From Flavobacterium pectinovorum (GTDB lineage: Bacteria; Bacteroidota; Bacteroidia; Flavobacteriales; Flavobacteriaceae), in the NCBI RefSeq assembly GCF_006438875.1, contig NZ_RCZH01000021.1:1-42198 (forward strand): a DNA stretch of 42,198 nt. The letters run 5' to 3'. The translations under genes were made by a program, and so were the position numbers. A model generated the notes under the pieces. The model ran no database searches. It was not told the DNA's origin and saw only the letters and a program-made list of their open reading frames with translations. This document shows, one piece after another, positions 32,393 to 41,209 of the stretch (the first letter of the stretch is position 1; each line of letters begins with the position of its first letter).

Positions 32393-32896
32393 ATGGAAAA
32401 ACTAAAAACACTTCTGATTCTGTTATTTGCTACGACTTCAGTTTTAGCACAAAAATCAAATAAAGAAATGCATCCAGCAATCATTGGCACATGGAATTTA
32501 GTTGCTGTTCAAAACACGAATAGTGATGGCACAAAAACTTTCCCGTACGGAATAAATCCAAAAGGTATCTTGTTTTTTGATGAAAAGGGAAATTATGCGG
32601 TTCAGATTTATAAAAATGAAAGACCTCAAATAGTTTCCGGAGACAAGAACAAATGTACTCCTGAAGAAAATGCTTCAATTGTACAAGGAAGTAATTCGCA
32701 TTTTGGCACTTATGAAATTGACGAAATGAACAAAATTCTTATTTTCAAAATAAAAACAGCTTCATTTCCTAATTGGGAAAACACAGAACAAAAACGATCT
32801 TATATTTTAGACAACAATCAAATAAAATATGTTGTTACCAATACAACACAAGGCGGAAATAAAGTGACAGCAGAAGTTGTCTGGCAAAAATTATAA
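32393..32896 (+). CDS. Exported lipocalin-like domain protein
   Basis: A 167-residue protein starting at ATG 32393. A signal peptide (KLKTLLILLFATTSVLAQ) precedes a beta-rich domain with IIGTWNLVAVQNTNSDGTKTF, GILFFDEKGNYAVQIY and SNSHFGTYEIDEMNKI, typical of the lipocalin-like family PF13924. Such proteins are often found beside AraC regulators and oxidoreductases. A ligand cannot be assigned. It shares a transcript with the SDR gene. Confidence 0.85.
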   Translation: MEKLKTLLILLFATTSVLAQKSNKEMHPAIIGTWNLVAVQNTNSDGTKTFPYGINPKGILFFDEKGNYAVQIYKNERPQIVSGDKNKCTPEENASIVQGSNSHFGTYEIDEMNKILIFKIKTASFPNWENTEQKRSYILDNNQIKYVVTNTTQGGNKVTAEVVWQKL

Positions 32897-32988
32897 AGCA
32901 TAATTTCAATCATGTAACTCACATAAAACGTTTTCGTAACTAATTGTTATATAATTGTGAACCTTAAAGCTATTAAAAGTTATTTCAG

Positions 32989-32996
32989 TATTTTTG
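32989..32996 (+). promoter_or_regulatory. -7 element of pgi
   Basis: TATTTTTG matches TAnnTTTG, with a predicted start near 33002 and about 30 bases of leader before the pgi ATG. No good -33 box was found. Confidence 0.4.
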
Positions 32997-33031
32997 TGTT
33001 TTTATAACCAAATTTTCAATTAAACTAAAAA

Positions 33032-34675
33032 ATGGCTTTAAACACAACAAACCCAACAGGGACTGAAGCGTGGAAAAATCTACAGAACCACTATAACGCA
33101 ATTCACGAAACAACGATACAAGAATTGTTTCAACAAGATAATGCTCGTGTTGAAAAATTCAACTTACAATGGAATGACTTTTTAGTTGACTATTCTAAGA
33201 ACAATATTAGTCAGGAAACAATTTCTCTTTTGTTAGAATTAGCTAATTCAATTGGATTAAAAGATGCCGTTTCTCAATATTTTAATGGAGAAATCATCAA
33301 CCAAACCGAAAACAGGGCTGTTTTACACACCGCTTTACGCGCTCCGGAATCGGCAGTAATAAAAGTTGATGGCGAAAATGTAATTCCAGAAGTTTACGAA
33401 GTAAAAAACAAAATCAAACAATTCAGTAACGAAGTTATCTCAGGAGAAAGAAAAGGTTTTACCGGAAAAGCTTTTACTGATGTTGTAAATATCGGAATTG
33501 GAGGTTCAGATCTTGGACCTGTTATGGCTGTCGAAGCTTTGCAATTTTACAAAAATCAATTAAACTTACATTTTGTTTCCAACGTTGATGGAGATCATGT
33601 TAATGAAATTATCAAAAAACTGAATCCTGAAACAACGCTGTTTTTAATTGTTTCTAAAACTTTTACAACTCAGGAAACCTTATCAAACTCTGAAACTATC
33701 AAAGAATGGTTTTTGAAATCAGCTTCACAGGAAGATATTGCAAAACATTTTGTGGCTGTTTCGACAAATATCCAAAAAGTAACAGAATTTGGAATCAATC
33801 CGGACAATGTTTTCCCGATGTGGGATTGGGTTGGAGGAAGATTCTCACTATGGAGCGCTGTTGGATTGAGCATTAGTTTAGCGATTGGTTTTGATAATTA
33901 CAACGAAATGTTGAAAGGTGCAAATGAAATGGACGAACATTTCAAATCGGCTGAATTTGACGAAAACATTCCGGTAATCCTGGCTTTATTAAGCGTTTGG
34001 TACAACAATTTCTTTGGTGCCGAAAGTGAAGCTTTGATTCCATACACACAATATTTACAAAAACTAGCTCCGTATTTGCAACAGGCAACTATGGAAAGTA
34101 ACGGAAAAAGTGTTGGTCGTGACGGAAAACCAGTAAACTACCAAACTGGAACTATTATCTGGGGAGAACCGGGAACGAACTCTCAACATGCTTTTTTCCA
34201 ATTAATTCACCAGGGAACAAAGTTAATCCCGACTGATTTTATTGGATTCGTAAAACCATTATACGGAAACGAAGATCACCATGACAAATTGATGTCAAAC
34301 TTTTTTGCTCAGACCGAAGCTTTACTAAATGGAAAAACGGCTGCGCAAGTTCAGGCAGAATTTGACAAACAAGGGCTTTCCGCAGAAAAAGCTGCTTACT
34401 TATTACCTTTTAAAGTTTTTACAGGAAACAAACCAACTAATACAATTTTAATTCAAAAATTGACTCCAAAAAGTTTAGGCTCATTAATCGCTTTATACGA
34501 ACACAAGATTTTTGTTCAGGGCGTTATTTGGAACATTTTTAGCTTTGATCAATGGGGAGTAGAATTAGGAAAACAGTTGGCAAATTCTATTTTGGAAGAA
34601 ATAAATACAAAGACTGTTAAGAATCATGACAGTTCGACTTCATATTTACTAAATCACTTCTTGAAGCACAAATAA
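33032..34675 (+). CDS. pgi: Glucose-6-phosphate isomerase
   Basis: A 547-residue cytoplasmic enzyme interconverting glucose 6-phosphate and fructose 6-phosphate in glycolysis and gluconeogenesis. Both family signatures are present: DWVGGRFSLWSAVGL at about 262-276 and FSFDQWGVELGK at about 503-514. Substrate-binding blocks NIGIGGSDLGP, SKTFTTQET and GEPGTNSQHAFFQLIHQGT are complete. The length equals that of the E. coli enzyme. It is a single-gene unit with its own promoter and terminator. Confidence 0.97.
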   Translation: MALNTTNPTGTEAWKNLQNHYNAIHETTIQELFQQDNARVEKFNLQWNDFLVDYSKNNISQETISLLLELANSIGLKDAVSQYFNGEIINQTENRAVLHTALRAPESAVIKVDGENVIPEVYEVKNKIKQFSNEVISGERKGFTGKAFTDVVNIGIGGSDLGPVMAVEALQFYKNQLNLHFVSNVDGDHVNEIIKKLNPETTLFLIVSKTFTTQETLSNSETIKEWFLKSASQEDIAKHFVAVSTNIQKVTEFGINPDNVFPMWDWVGGRFSLWSAVGLSISLAIGFDNYNEMLKGANEMDEHFKSAEFDENIPVILALLSVWYNNFFGAESEALIPYTQYLQKLAPYLQQATMESNGKSVGRDGKPVNYQTGTIIWGEPGTNSQHAFFQLIHQGTKLIPTDFIGFVKPLYGNEDHHDKLMSNFFAQTEALLNGKTAAQVQAEFDKQGLSAEKAAYLLPFKVFTGNKPTNTILIQKLTPKSLGSLIALYEHKIFVQGVIWNIFSFDQWGVELGKQLANSILEEINTKTVKNHDSSTSYLLNHFLKHK

Positions 34676-34997
34676 AACCTTATATAGAAAGGTTTCATAA
34701 CAATCTGGAACGCCTTAATTTAAGACAAATTAAGGCGTTTTTTCGTATAAAGTTATCACTTTTAACAGTTAAAACGGATGTTATTGCAAGTTTACAGCTA
34801 CAACATAGTTATGATTATTATGATTTTAACAAAAAACACATCCTTAAATTCAAAAAAACATTATTTTGTTTAGCGAAAAAAGAAAAAATCATTTTAATGC
34901 TCAACAGATTAGATAAAACTAGTTTTTCTTAACATTTTGATAACATTATCTGATTTAAATGTTATAATTTTGCCAAAAACAATAAACTAAATAACAA
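34676..34997. other. pgi-TonB receptor intergenic region
   Basis: About 320 bases without a gene. It contains the pgi terminator (34709-34743), an AT-rich middle, and a -7 box TAATTTTG at 34965-34972 serving the TonB receptor. A TTTTGA at 34935-34940 is 25 bases upstream of the -7 box, too far for a normal -33. Confidence 0.5.
34709..34743 (+). terminator. Intrinsic terminator of pgi
   Basis: AACGCCTTAATTT (34709-34721) pairs perfectly with 34727-34739 around a five-base loop, followed by T residues to 34743. Confidence 0.9.
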
Positions 34998-37802
34998 ATG
35001 AAGACAATGAAAAATTGGTTACTTACTGGACTGTTGTTCATGATAGTTTCAACCGCATTTTCTCAAGGAAAAATTACCGGTACTATTACCGACGGTGTGG
35101 CTTCACTACCGGGAGCAAACGTTGTGATCAAAGGATCCTCGGCTGCTACTTCTACAGATTTTGATGGTAAATTTACTATCGATGCTACAACTAGCACAGG
35201 AGAGATCGTTATTTCTTACTTAGGTTACGAAAATCAAACTATCAAATTTGCAGTAGCAAACGGTGCAACTACAAATTTAGGGAAGATAGTTTTAGCGTCT
35301 AATTCTAACGAATTAAGCGAAATTGTTGTTAAAAGCAGTACTGTAGATATTGCAAAAGACAGAAAAACTCCTGTTGCAGTTTCTACGATTAGAGCTGCTG
35401 AAATACAGGAAAAATTAGGTTCTCAGGAATTTCCGGAGATTCTTAAAAACACGCCTTCAGTATATACTACTAAGTCTGGCGGTGGATTTGGAGACTCTAG
35501 AATTAACATTCGTGGTTTTGACCAAAAAAATATTGCCGTTATGATTAATGGTATGCCTGTTAATGACATGGAAGGTGGAACTGTTTACTGGAGTAACTGG
35601 GCAGGTCTTTCTGATGTAACTTCTGCTATGCAGGTACAAAGAGGTTTAGGATCTTCTAAATTAGCAATTGCTTCTGTTGGAGGAACTATCAACATCTTAA
35701 CAAAAGCTTCTGACTTAAAACAAGGTGGATCAGTTTCTACTTCATTAGGAAATGACAATTATATTAAATCACAAGTTTCTTACAATACAGGAAAATTGAG
35801 CAATGGTTTATCTGCATCGATTTTATACAGCCATACTCAAGGTGATGGTTATATCGATGGAACACAATTTAACGGAGATAATTACTATATTGGTCTTGGT
35901 TATTCAACTAAAGATGACAAACACCAATTTCAATTTACTTTTACAGGTGCACCACAATGGCATGATCAAAGATCAACATTTATAACACTTGCTACGTATC
36001 AAAAATACGGAACTATTTCTGATCCAAATACAAAATATAACTCTGATTGGGGTCATTTAAATGGAGAAGATTTCAACATGAAAAGAAACTACTACCACAA
36101 ACCGGTAGCTTCTCTTAACTGGGATTACAAAATCAACGAAACTTCAAAATTATCTACTATCCTTTATGCTTCATTCGGACGTGGAGGAGGATCAACAGGA
36201 GCTGGAGCAATTCAAGGAAGTAACTATGTTAGTGCAGGTTTAAGAACTGCTGATGGATTAGTTGATTATGACAAAATTGTTGCTTACAACTCTGGACAAC
36301 CAATAAAACTTACAGGAGGAACTGCAACATTAACACGTACGCCAAGTGCTAATGGAGAATATCAAAACAGTTCGGTTACAACCGGGACTGGTGCTGGTAT
36401 TTCTCAAATTTCATCAATCAACTCTCATAACTGGTATGGTGGAATTGTAAATTTTGATAAAAAATTAGGAGAACACTTTACTTTAGATCTTGGTATCGAT
36501 GTTAGAGGATATAAAGGTATTCACTACCAAAACATCAACAACCTTTTAGGAGCTGATAGTTATAATGCAAATTATATTGCAACTGGATCTACAAGCAACG
36601 ATATTAACAATCAAACCAGAACTTTATACCAAACTTATTCTACATACCCTTCTTGGAATCCTTTCAAAAGCGTAGACGGTGAACAAAAAATCAACTTCTA
36701 CAATGATGGTGTAGTAAACTGGTATGGTGGATTTACTCAATTGGAGTATTCTAATGATAAACTAACTGTTTTTATTCAAGGAGCTCTTTCTAACCAAGGT
36801 TTTAAAAGAGTAGATTATTTTAAATATTTATCTTCAAATCCTTTATCTAAAACTGGTTTCGAAAATATTCTTGGAGGAAACGTAAAAGGTGGAGCTAACT
36901 ACAACATTAACGAACACCACAATGTGTTCTTTAATACTGGATATTATTCAAAACAACCATTTTTTAATGCAGTATATCCAAACAATGCTTCAGTAGTAAA
37001 TGGTAACTTAACAAATGAAAAAATATTTGGTCTAGAAGCTGGTTACGGTTTCCGTTCAGGAATTTTCAATGCAAACGTTAACTTATACCGCACATCTTGG
37101 AAAGACAGATACCAAAGACAAACTGACGGTGATCCAACAAACCCAGGAGGTTATTATGATTTCTCTGGAATTACTGAAATTCACTCAGGAATTGAATTTG
37201 AGGGAACTGCAAGAGTTATGGATAAACTTAAAATTAATGCAATGTTCTCTATCGGAGACTGGAAATATAGCGGAACAAGTACAAGTAATCGTTATGATGC
37301 ATCGAACAACGCTATTGGAGGAGGTAAACCATCAACTCTTTATTTAGATGGAGTAAAAGTAGGTGATGCTGCTCAAACGACTGCTTCATTAGGTGCTACA
37401 TACGAAATATTAACTCGTTTTAGTATTGATGCAAATTACAACTATAATGACAAACTATACTCTTCAATTACTCCAGGAAACTTTACTGATCCAAACAATA
37501 AAGGTTCATTAGAATTACCTTCTTACGGATTATTTGATGCTGGTCTTTCATACAAAATATTAGTTGGTAAAACTAACAGTAACTCAGTTAACTTTAGATT
37601 AAATGTAAACAACGTTTTTGACAAAGTTTATATTGCTGAAGGAAAAACGAATATTTTCGCTAGTGACAACATAAATGCAGCAAACCCTGCTGCAGGAACT
37701 TATGCTTCAAACGGATTGACTTACCAAGGTATAGCAACTGCTAACCAAGTGTATTTCGGATTCGGAAGAACTTGGAACTTTTCACTACGTTACGATTTCT
37801 AA
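34998..37802 (+). CDS. TonB-dependent receptor
   Basis: A 934-residue outer-membrane protein. A signal peptide (about 1-22, ending TAFSQ) is followed by a carboxypeptidase-regulatory-like domain (GKITGTITDGVASLPGANVVIKG, to about 100). The plug domain follows (about 115-230: INIRGFDQKNIAVMINGMPVND, VQRGLGSSKLAIASVGGTINI), then a 22-strand barrel ending in FSLRYDF with the terminal Phe needed for Bam recognition. The length is typical. No SusD-like partner follows, so it is not a SusCD pair, and the substrate cannot be inferred. It has its own promoter and terminator. Confidence 0.94.
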   Translation: MKTMKNWLLTGLLFMIVSTAFSQGKITGTITDGVASLPGANVVIKGSSAATSTDFDGKFTIDATTSTGEIVISYLGYENQTIKFAVANGATTNLGKIVLASNSNELSEIVVKSSTVDIAKDRKTPVAVSTIRAAEIQEKLGSQEFPEILKNTPSVYTTKSGGGFGDSRINIRGFDQKNIAVMINGMPVNDMEGGTVYWSNWAGLSDVTSAMQVQRGLGSSKLAIASVGGTINILTKASDLKQGGSVSTSLGNDNYIKSQVSYNTGKLSNGLSASILYSHTQGDGYIDGTQFNGDNYYIGLGYSTKDDKHQFQFTFTGAPQWHDQRSTFITLATYQKYGTISDPNTKYNSDWGHLNGEDFNMKRNYYHKPVASLNWDYKINETSKLSTILYASFGRGGGSTGAGAIQGSNYVSAGLRTADGLVDYDKIVAYNSGQPIKLTGGTATLTRTPSANGEYQNSSVTTGTGAGISQISSINSHNWYGGIVNFDKKLGEHFTLDLGIDVRGYKGIHYQNINNLLGADSYNANYIATGSTSNDINNQTRTLYQTYSTYPSWNPFKSVDGEQKINFYNDGVVNWYGGFTQLEYSNDKLTVFIQGALSNQGFKRVDYFKYLSSNPLSKTGFENILGGNVKGGANYNINEHHNVFFNTGYYSKQPFFNAVYPNNASVVNGNLTNEKIFGLEAGYGFRSGIFNANVNLYRTSWKDRYQRQTDGDPTNPGGYYDFSGITEIHSGIEFEGTARVMDKLKINAMFSIGDWKYSGTSTSNRYDASNNAIGGGKPSTLYLDGVKVGDAAQTTASLGATYEILTRFSIDANYNYNDKLYSSITPGNFTDPNNKGSLELPSYGLFDAGLSYKILVGKTNSNSVNFRLNVNNVFDKVYIAEGKTNIFASDNINAANPAAGTYASNGLTYQGIATANQVYFGFGRTWNFSLRYDF

Positions 37803-37828
37803 GAATTTAGAATCTTAATAAATAATAA

Positions 37829-37864
37829 AAACGGCATTGACTTTTAGTTTAATGCCGTTTTTTT
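37829..37864 (+). terminator. Intrinsic terminator of the TonB receptor gene
   Basis: AAACGGCATT (37829-37838) pairs with AATGCCGTTT (37851-37860), followed by T residues to 37864. Confidence 0.88.
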
Positions 37865-37878
37865 ATACCCTTTTTTGC

Positions 37879-37886
37879 TATATTTG
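37879..37886 (+). promoter_or_regulatory. -7 element of the small membrane protein gene
   Basis: TATATTTG matches TAnnTTTG exactly. Transcription would start near 37893, just before ATG 37908. Confidence 0.5.
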
Positions 37887-37907
37887 TTTTAACAAAAAAT
37901 ATAATTT

Positions 37908-38330
37908 ATGTACCATTTTCTACAAAAATTCCATTCTGGCTGGGCTTATTTAGCTTTATTACTTTTATTAATTGCAGTTGTAAATTCAATTATCGGATTA
38001 ACTTCAAAGAAAGAGTTTACAGCCAAAGATCGCAAAATTGCACTATTTGCGTTAATAGGAACACATACGCAATTATTGATTGGTTTAATCCTTTATTTTG
38101 TTTCTCCTTTAGGAAAAGCAGCTTTTGGACAAATGTCTAACGCAGAACTTAGACTTACATCATTAGAACACCCTCTTATTAATATTATTGCTATCATTTT
38201 GATAACCATCGGATGGTCAAAACATAAAAAATTAATCAATAGCGAAGCTAAATTTAAAACTTTTGCTATTTTTTACGGATTAGGATTATTACTTATTTTA
38301 AGTAGAATCCCGTGGAACCTATGGTTCTAA
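37908..38330 (+). CDS. Four-span membrane protein (cytochrome b-like)
   Basis: A 140-residue protein with four hydrophobic segments: about 10-30, 45-65, 86-104 and 114-134. His residues lie in or next to them (FHSGWAY near 9, GTHTQLLIG near 53, LEHPLIN near 87). Flavobacterial homologues are commonly named cytochrome B because of this pattern, but haem binding is unproven. It is a single-gene unit bounded by a promoter and a terminator. Confidence 0.7.
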   Translation: MYHFLQKFHSGWAYLALLLLLIAVVNSIIGLTSKKEFTAKDRKIALFALIGTHTQLLIGLILYFVSPLGKAAFGQMSNAELRLTSLEHPLINIIAIILITIGWSKHKKLINSEAKFKTFAIFYGLGLLLILSRIPWNLWF

Positions 38331-38340
38331 AAAACCAATT

Positions 38341-38367
38341 AAAGCCCTGAAATTCGAGGGCTTTTTT
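38341..38367 (+). terminator. Intrinsic terminator
   Basis: AAAGCCCT (38341-38348) pairs with AGGGCTTT (38357-38364), followed by T residues. It ends the preceding membrane protein gene. Confidence 0.85.
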
Positions 38368-38419
38368 TATCTCGGCATATTATTTGTACAAACTCCCCAA
38401 GTCTGAAAAAAAATAAAAA

Positions 38420-38911
38420 ATGAGAAATAAAAAACATATTTTACTCACCACACTTACTATTACCCTTTTAAGCTGTTTTACTTATGTCCTAAGTCAGACA
38501 AAACCAGTAATCGAATCTAAAGTTCCTCAGGATACCGTAAAAACTGCAAGACCAAATTTAATTGCAATACCTACAGATTCGGTTTTTACGGACAAAGGCT
38601 TAAAACTAAAACCATACAAAAAAAACGCTCATGCCTCCTACTATGCTGATCGTTTTAATGGTAAAAAAACGGCAAACGGAAGCAGATTCAGCAACACCGC
38701 TTATACAGCTGCTCACAAAAAACTTCCATTTGGAACCCGAATAAAAGTGACAAATGAAGCTAACGGAAAATTTGTAATTGTAAAAGTTACCGATCGTGGT
38801 CCGTTTGTAAAAACAAGAGAACTTGATTTATCGAAAAGAGCCTTTATGGAAATCACCAAAAGCAAAGGAAGTGGTGCTATGAAAGTGACAATTGAAACTA
38901 TAGTAGAATAA
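38420..38911 (+). CDS. RlpA-family septal ring protein
   Basis: A 163-residue exported protein. The N-terminus has a hydrophobic signal (about 6-25). Residues from about 72 form a double-psi beta-barrel: HASYYADRFNGKKTANGSRF, AAHKKLPFGTRIKVTN, VKVTDRGPF and ELDLSKRAF. In this family the conserved His/Asp pair of the barrel supports lytic transglycosylase activity on stripped glycan strands. There is no C-terminal SPOR domain, unlike E. coli RlpA, so septal targeting by that route is absent. Confidence 0.92.
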   Translation: MRNKKHILLTTLTITLLSCFTYVLSQTKPVIESKVPQDTVKTARPNLIAIPTDSVFTDKGLKLKPYKKNAHASYYADRFNGKKTANGSRFSNTAYTAAHKKLPFGTRIKVTNEANGKFVIVKVTDRGPFVKTRELDLSKRAFMEITKSKGSGAMKVTIETIVE

Positions 38912-38932
38912 ATAGACTAACTCAATATTCAA

Positions 38933-38970
38933 AAAACCCGACAGTTTTTAAAAAACGTGTCGGGTTTTCT
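38933..38970 (+). terminator. Intrinsic terminator of the RlpA gene
   Basis: AAAACCCGACA (38933-38943) pairs perfectly with TGTCGGGTTTT (38958-38968) with a 14-base loop. Similar A and T tracts on both sides make it potentially bidirectional for the convergent dinB-like gene. Confidence 0.85.
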
Positions 38971-39011
38971 ATATGTATATCATAAATGAACATGATTTTG
39001 TTTTCGAAAGT

Positions 39012-39467
39012 CTAAACAAACTTTCTGATGCTCATTATAATTCCGGTATGGATTCCTTCGTGGTAATTATTAAAACTCAAAGCTCCGTCAATGTCTTTTA
39101 ATAAAAAACCCATACTCGTTAGATATTCTGTATAAGTAACAAAGATGTTATTATCATAGTCTTTTTGAACCTGATCTAAAGTCGAAAAAAGTAAAACTCT
39201 GATCTCATCGACTTCGGATTGTGAGACATCACCTTCCGGTTTGGTTCCTTTTCTATATTTGGTAATGAATTCTTCTGAAACCATACTTGGCAAGCCTGAC
39301 AATTTGTAAATTAAAACCTGTTGTGAAGAGACACAATGCGCAATATTCCAAATTAAATTATTACTAAATCCTTCTGGGATTTTGTTCAATTGTTCTAATG
39401 AATGATTATCTAAAACCTTCAAAAGAATTTCTCTAATGGTTTTTTGTACTTCAAAAACTGAATTCAT
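39012..39467 (-). CDS. DinB-family (DinB_2) protein
   Basis: A 151-residue soluble protein with the DinB/YfiT four-helix fold. The presumed metal-binding His residues are in NLIWNIAHC (about 46) and NNYHEGIHTGII near the C-terminus, giving an HxxxH pair. Members are often metal-dependent thiol transferases (bacillithiol-type) of unknown substrate. It is unrelated to the E. coli polymerase DinB. It is divergent from the ArsC/Spx-like gene. Confidence 0.85.
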   Translation of the reverse strand: MNSVFEVQKTIREILLKVLDNHSLEQLNKIPEGFSNNLIWNIAHCVSSQQVLIYKLSGLPSMVSEEFITKYRKGTKPEGDVSQSEVDEIRVLLFSTLDQVQKDYDNNIFVTYTEYLTSMGFLLKDIDGALSFNNYHEGIHTGIIMSIRKFV

Positions 39468-39545
39468 AATTTTATTTTTTTTCTAAAATTAGGCATTTTT
39501 CAGTTTTAAATGAATTTTCTTTGTACTCTAATAAAATTAAACGTC

Positions 39546-39899
39546 ATGAACAAAATATACTACTTAGCGACTTGCGATACTTGTAGAAAAATCATCAAAA
39601 GCCTGCCAAAAGACAACAATTTGGTTTTTCACGATATTAAACAAAATCCGATTACGGAAGAAGAATTGGAGGAAATGTACAAACTTGCAGGAAGTTACGA
39701 GGCTTTATTCAGTAAAAAAGCGCAATTGTACAAGTCTATGGATTTAAAAAACAAGTCTTTGACTGAGGATGATTATAAGAAATATATTTTAGAACATTAC
39801 ACTTTTATAAGTCGTCCGGTTTTTATTATTGATGAAAAAATTTATATCGGTAATACCCAACCTGTGACTTTACAAGTAACGAAAGCTTTAGAAAAGTAA
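39546..39899 (+). CDS. ArsC/Spx-family thioredoxin-fold protein
   Basis: A 117-residue protein when started at ATG 39546. The start YYLATCDTCRKIIKSL gives a CxxC (Cys10, Cys13) followed by Arg14, and HDIKQNPITEEELEEMYKLAGSYEALF and ISRPVFIIDEKIYIG are family blocks. Such proteins include arsenate reductases and Spx/YffB-like redox regulators. The CxxC form is closer to the Spx/YffB group than to ArsC, so arsenate reduction should not be assumed. No ars gene is nearby. Confidence 0.85.
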   Translation: MNKIYYLATCDTCRKIIKSLPKDNNLVFHDIKQNPITEEELEEMYKLAGSYEALFSKKAQLYKSMDLKNKSLTEDDYKKYILEHYTFISRPVFIIDEKIYIGNTQPVTLQVTKALEK

Positions 39900-39904
39900 T
39901 ACCT

Positions 39905-40020
39905 GAAAGCTCTCGAGAATCTGGGTTTGCGTTAGGGATAGAAGCGGAAATCCTTTTTTTGAGCTTTTTCGGCTCAAAAAAGATTGGGAGCGGATAGCCC
40001 GACCGACGGTAACGCCCAAA
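39905..40020. repeat. REP-like palindromic element
   Basis: GC-rich flanks (GCGTTAGGGATAGAAGCGGA around 39930 and GGGAGCGGATAGCCCGACCG around 39986) enclose a stem: TTTTTGAGC (39956-39964) with GCTCAAAAA (39972-39980). The design resembles the element at 18918-19075. Confidence 0.7.
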
Positions 40021-40029
40021 TTAAAATTT

Positions 40030-40165
40030 TGACTCTAAAAAAGCTAACCGCAAATTGCACAAATTTTCACAAATTTTTATTTTATGCTTTTTTGCATTTT
40101 AAATTCTGGAAATCTTTTCGACAGCTTGGAAATAATTTGTGCAAATTCGTGAAATTCGTGGCAAA
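40030..40165. repeat. Second palindromic stretch upstream of the YicC gene
   Basis: GCACAAATT (40057-40065) pairs with AATTTGTGC (40134-40142) and is flanked by further imperfect pairing. The right arm continues as AAATTCGTGAAATTCGTGGC, the same word as in the palindrome at 21348-21408. With the element before it, this fills the 359-base gap before the YicC gene. No gene is seen. Confidence 0.65.
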
Positions 40166-40231
40166 AAAACATAAAACCGTTTGCTCTGAACAGATTAGAC
40201 ATTTTACATCTAAACACAGCAAACTTTTAAT

Positions 40232-40239
40232 TATCTTTG
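40232..40239 (+). promoter_or_regulatory. -7 element of the yicC-gmk unit
   Basis: TATCTTTG matches TAnnTTTG exactly, predicting a start about 13 bases before ATG 40259. Confidence 0.5.
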
Positions 40240-40258
40240 CGCCTTTATACTCAATTAT

Positions 40259-41119
40259 ATGATACAATCTATGACAGGGTTTGGCAAAGCTTCTTTGCAA
40301 TTGCCTACAAAAAAAATTACCGTTGAAGTAAAATCCTTAAATAGTAAAGGTTTAGATCTAAACGTAAGAATGCCGTCGCTTTATCGCGAAATGGAATTAG
40401 GTTTAAGGACTCAAATCTCTACGAAACTTGAAAGAGGAAAAATTGATTTCGGGATTTACATTGAAAGTACTTCTGAACAAACTTCGACTAAAGTAAATGT
40501 TCCTGTTGTAAAAAACTACATCGCTCAGCTTAAGGAAGTTTATCCTGATGCTGACGAAACTGAATTGATGAAAATGGCCGTTCGTATGCCTGATACGCTA
40601 AAAACGGAACGCGAGGAAATCGATGAAAACGATTGGGAACAAATTCAGGTGATCATTGAGGAAGCGCTTCAAAATATCTTAACTTTTAGAAAAGACGAAG
40701 GTGAATCTCTTGAAAAGGAATTCAACCTTAGGATTGGAAATATTCGTCAATATATGAATGACGCTTTGGCTCTTGATCCGGAACGCGTTCAGGCTATCAA
40801 AGATCGTTTGCAAACTGCGATTTCTGAATTGAAAGTGAATGTTGATGAAAATCGTTTCGAACAGGAATTGATTTACTATTTAGAGAAACTGGATATTACG
40901 GAAGAAAAAGTGCGTTTGACAAATCATTTAGACTATTTCCTTGAAACTATCAAAGGAACTGAAGCTAACGGTAGAAAATTAGGCTTTATCACTCAGGAAA
41001 TGGGTCGCGAGATCAATACAATGGGTTCAAAATCAAATCACGCTCAAATGCAGAAATTGGTGGTAATGATGAAAGACGAATTGGAGAAGATTAAAGAACA
41101 GGTTTTGAATGTGTTGTAA
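40259..41119 (+). CDS. YicC-family endoribonuclease
   Basis: A 286-residue cytoplasmic protein with the family opening MIQSMTGFGKAS, an N-terminal YicC domain, and the C-terminal DUF1732 domain (NHLDYFLETIKG, LGFITQEMGREINTMGSKSNHA). YicC proteins cleave RNA and assemble into hexamers. It sits just upstream of gmk, the usual position for this family. Length agrees with E. coli YicC. Confidence 0.95.
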   Translation: MIQSMTGFGKASLQLPTKKITVEVKSLNSKGLDLNVRMPSLYREMELGLRTQISTKLERGKIDFGIYIESTSEQTSTKVNVPVVKNYIAQLKEVYPDADETELMKMAVRMPDTLKTEREEIDENDWEQIQVIIEEALQNILTFRKDEGESLEKEFNLRIGNIRQYMNDALALDPERVQAIKDRLQTAISELKVNVDENRFEQELIYYLEKLDITEEKVRLTNHLDYFLETIKGTEANGRKLGFITQEMGREINTMGSKSNHAQMQKLVVMMKDELEKIKEQVLNVL

Positions 41120-41209
41120 AAGCAATAAGCTTTAAGCTGTAGGCTATAGGCATAAAAACGAAACGAATAAAAGCTTAAAGCATATAGCTTAAAGCCTAAA
41201 GCATAAAGA
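41120..41209. other. yicC-gmk spacer with GCTTAAAGC words
   Basis: Ninety bases with repeated words of the type GCTTTAAGC, GCTTAAAGC and AAGCATATAGC, giving several small complementary pairs. The spacer is non-coding and probably part of the same dispersed-repeat habit as the Bat operon spacers. Confidence 0.5.

Noticed and set aside
34935..34972. A full promoter for the TonB receptor with TTTTGA as -33 box
   Set aside because: The gap to the -7 box is 25 bases, well beyond the usual 17-20, so only the -7 box is kept.
39546..39899. Arsenate reductase as a definite call
   Set aside because: The CxxC start and the absence of any ars neighbours fit the Spx/YffB-like group at least as well.
39984..40262. 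A 92-codon plus-strand frame before the YicC gene
   Set aside because: It is translated palindromic repeat followed by the promoter of the YicC gene.
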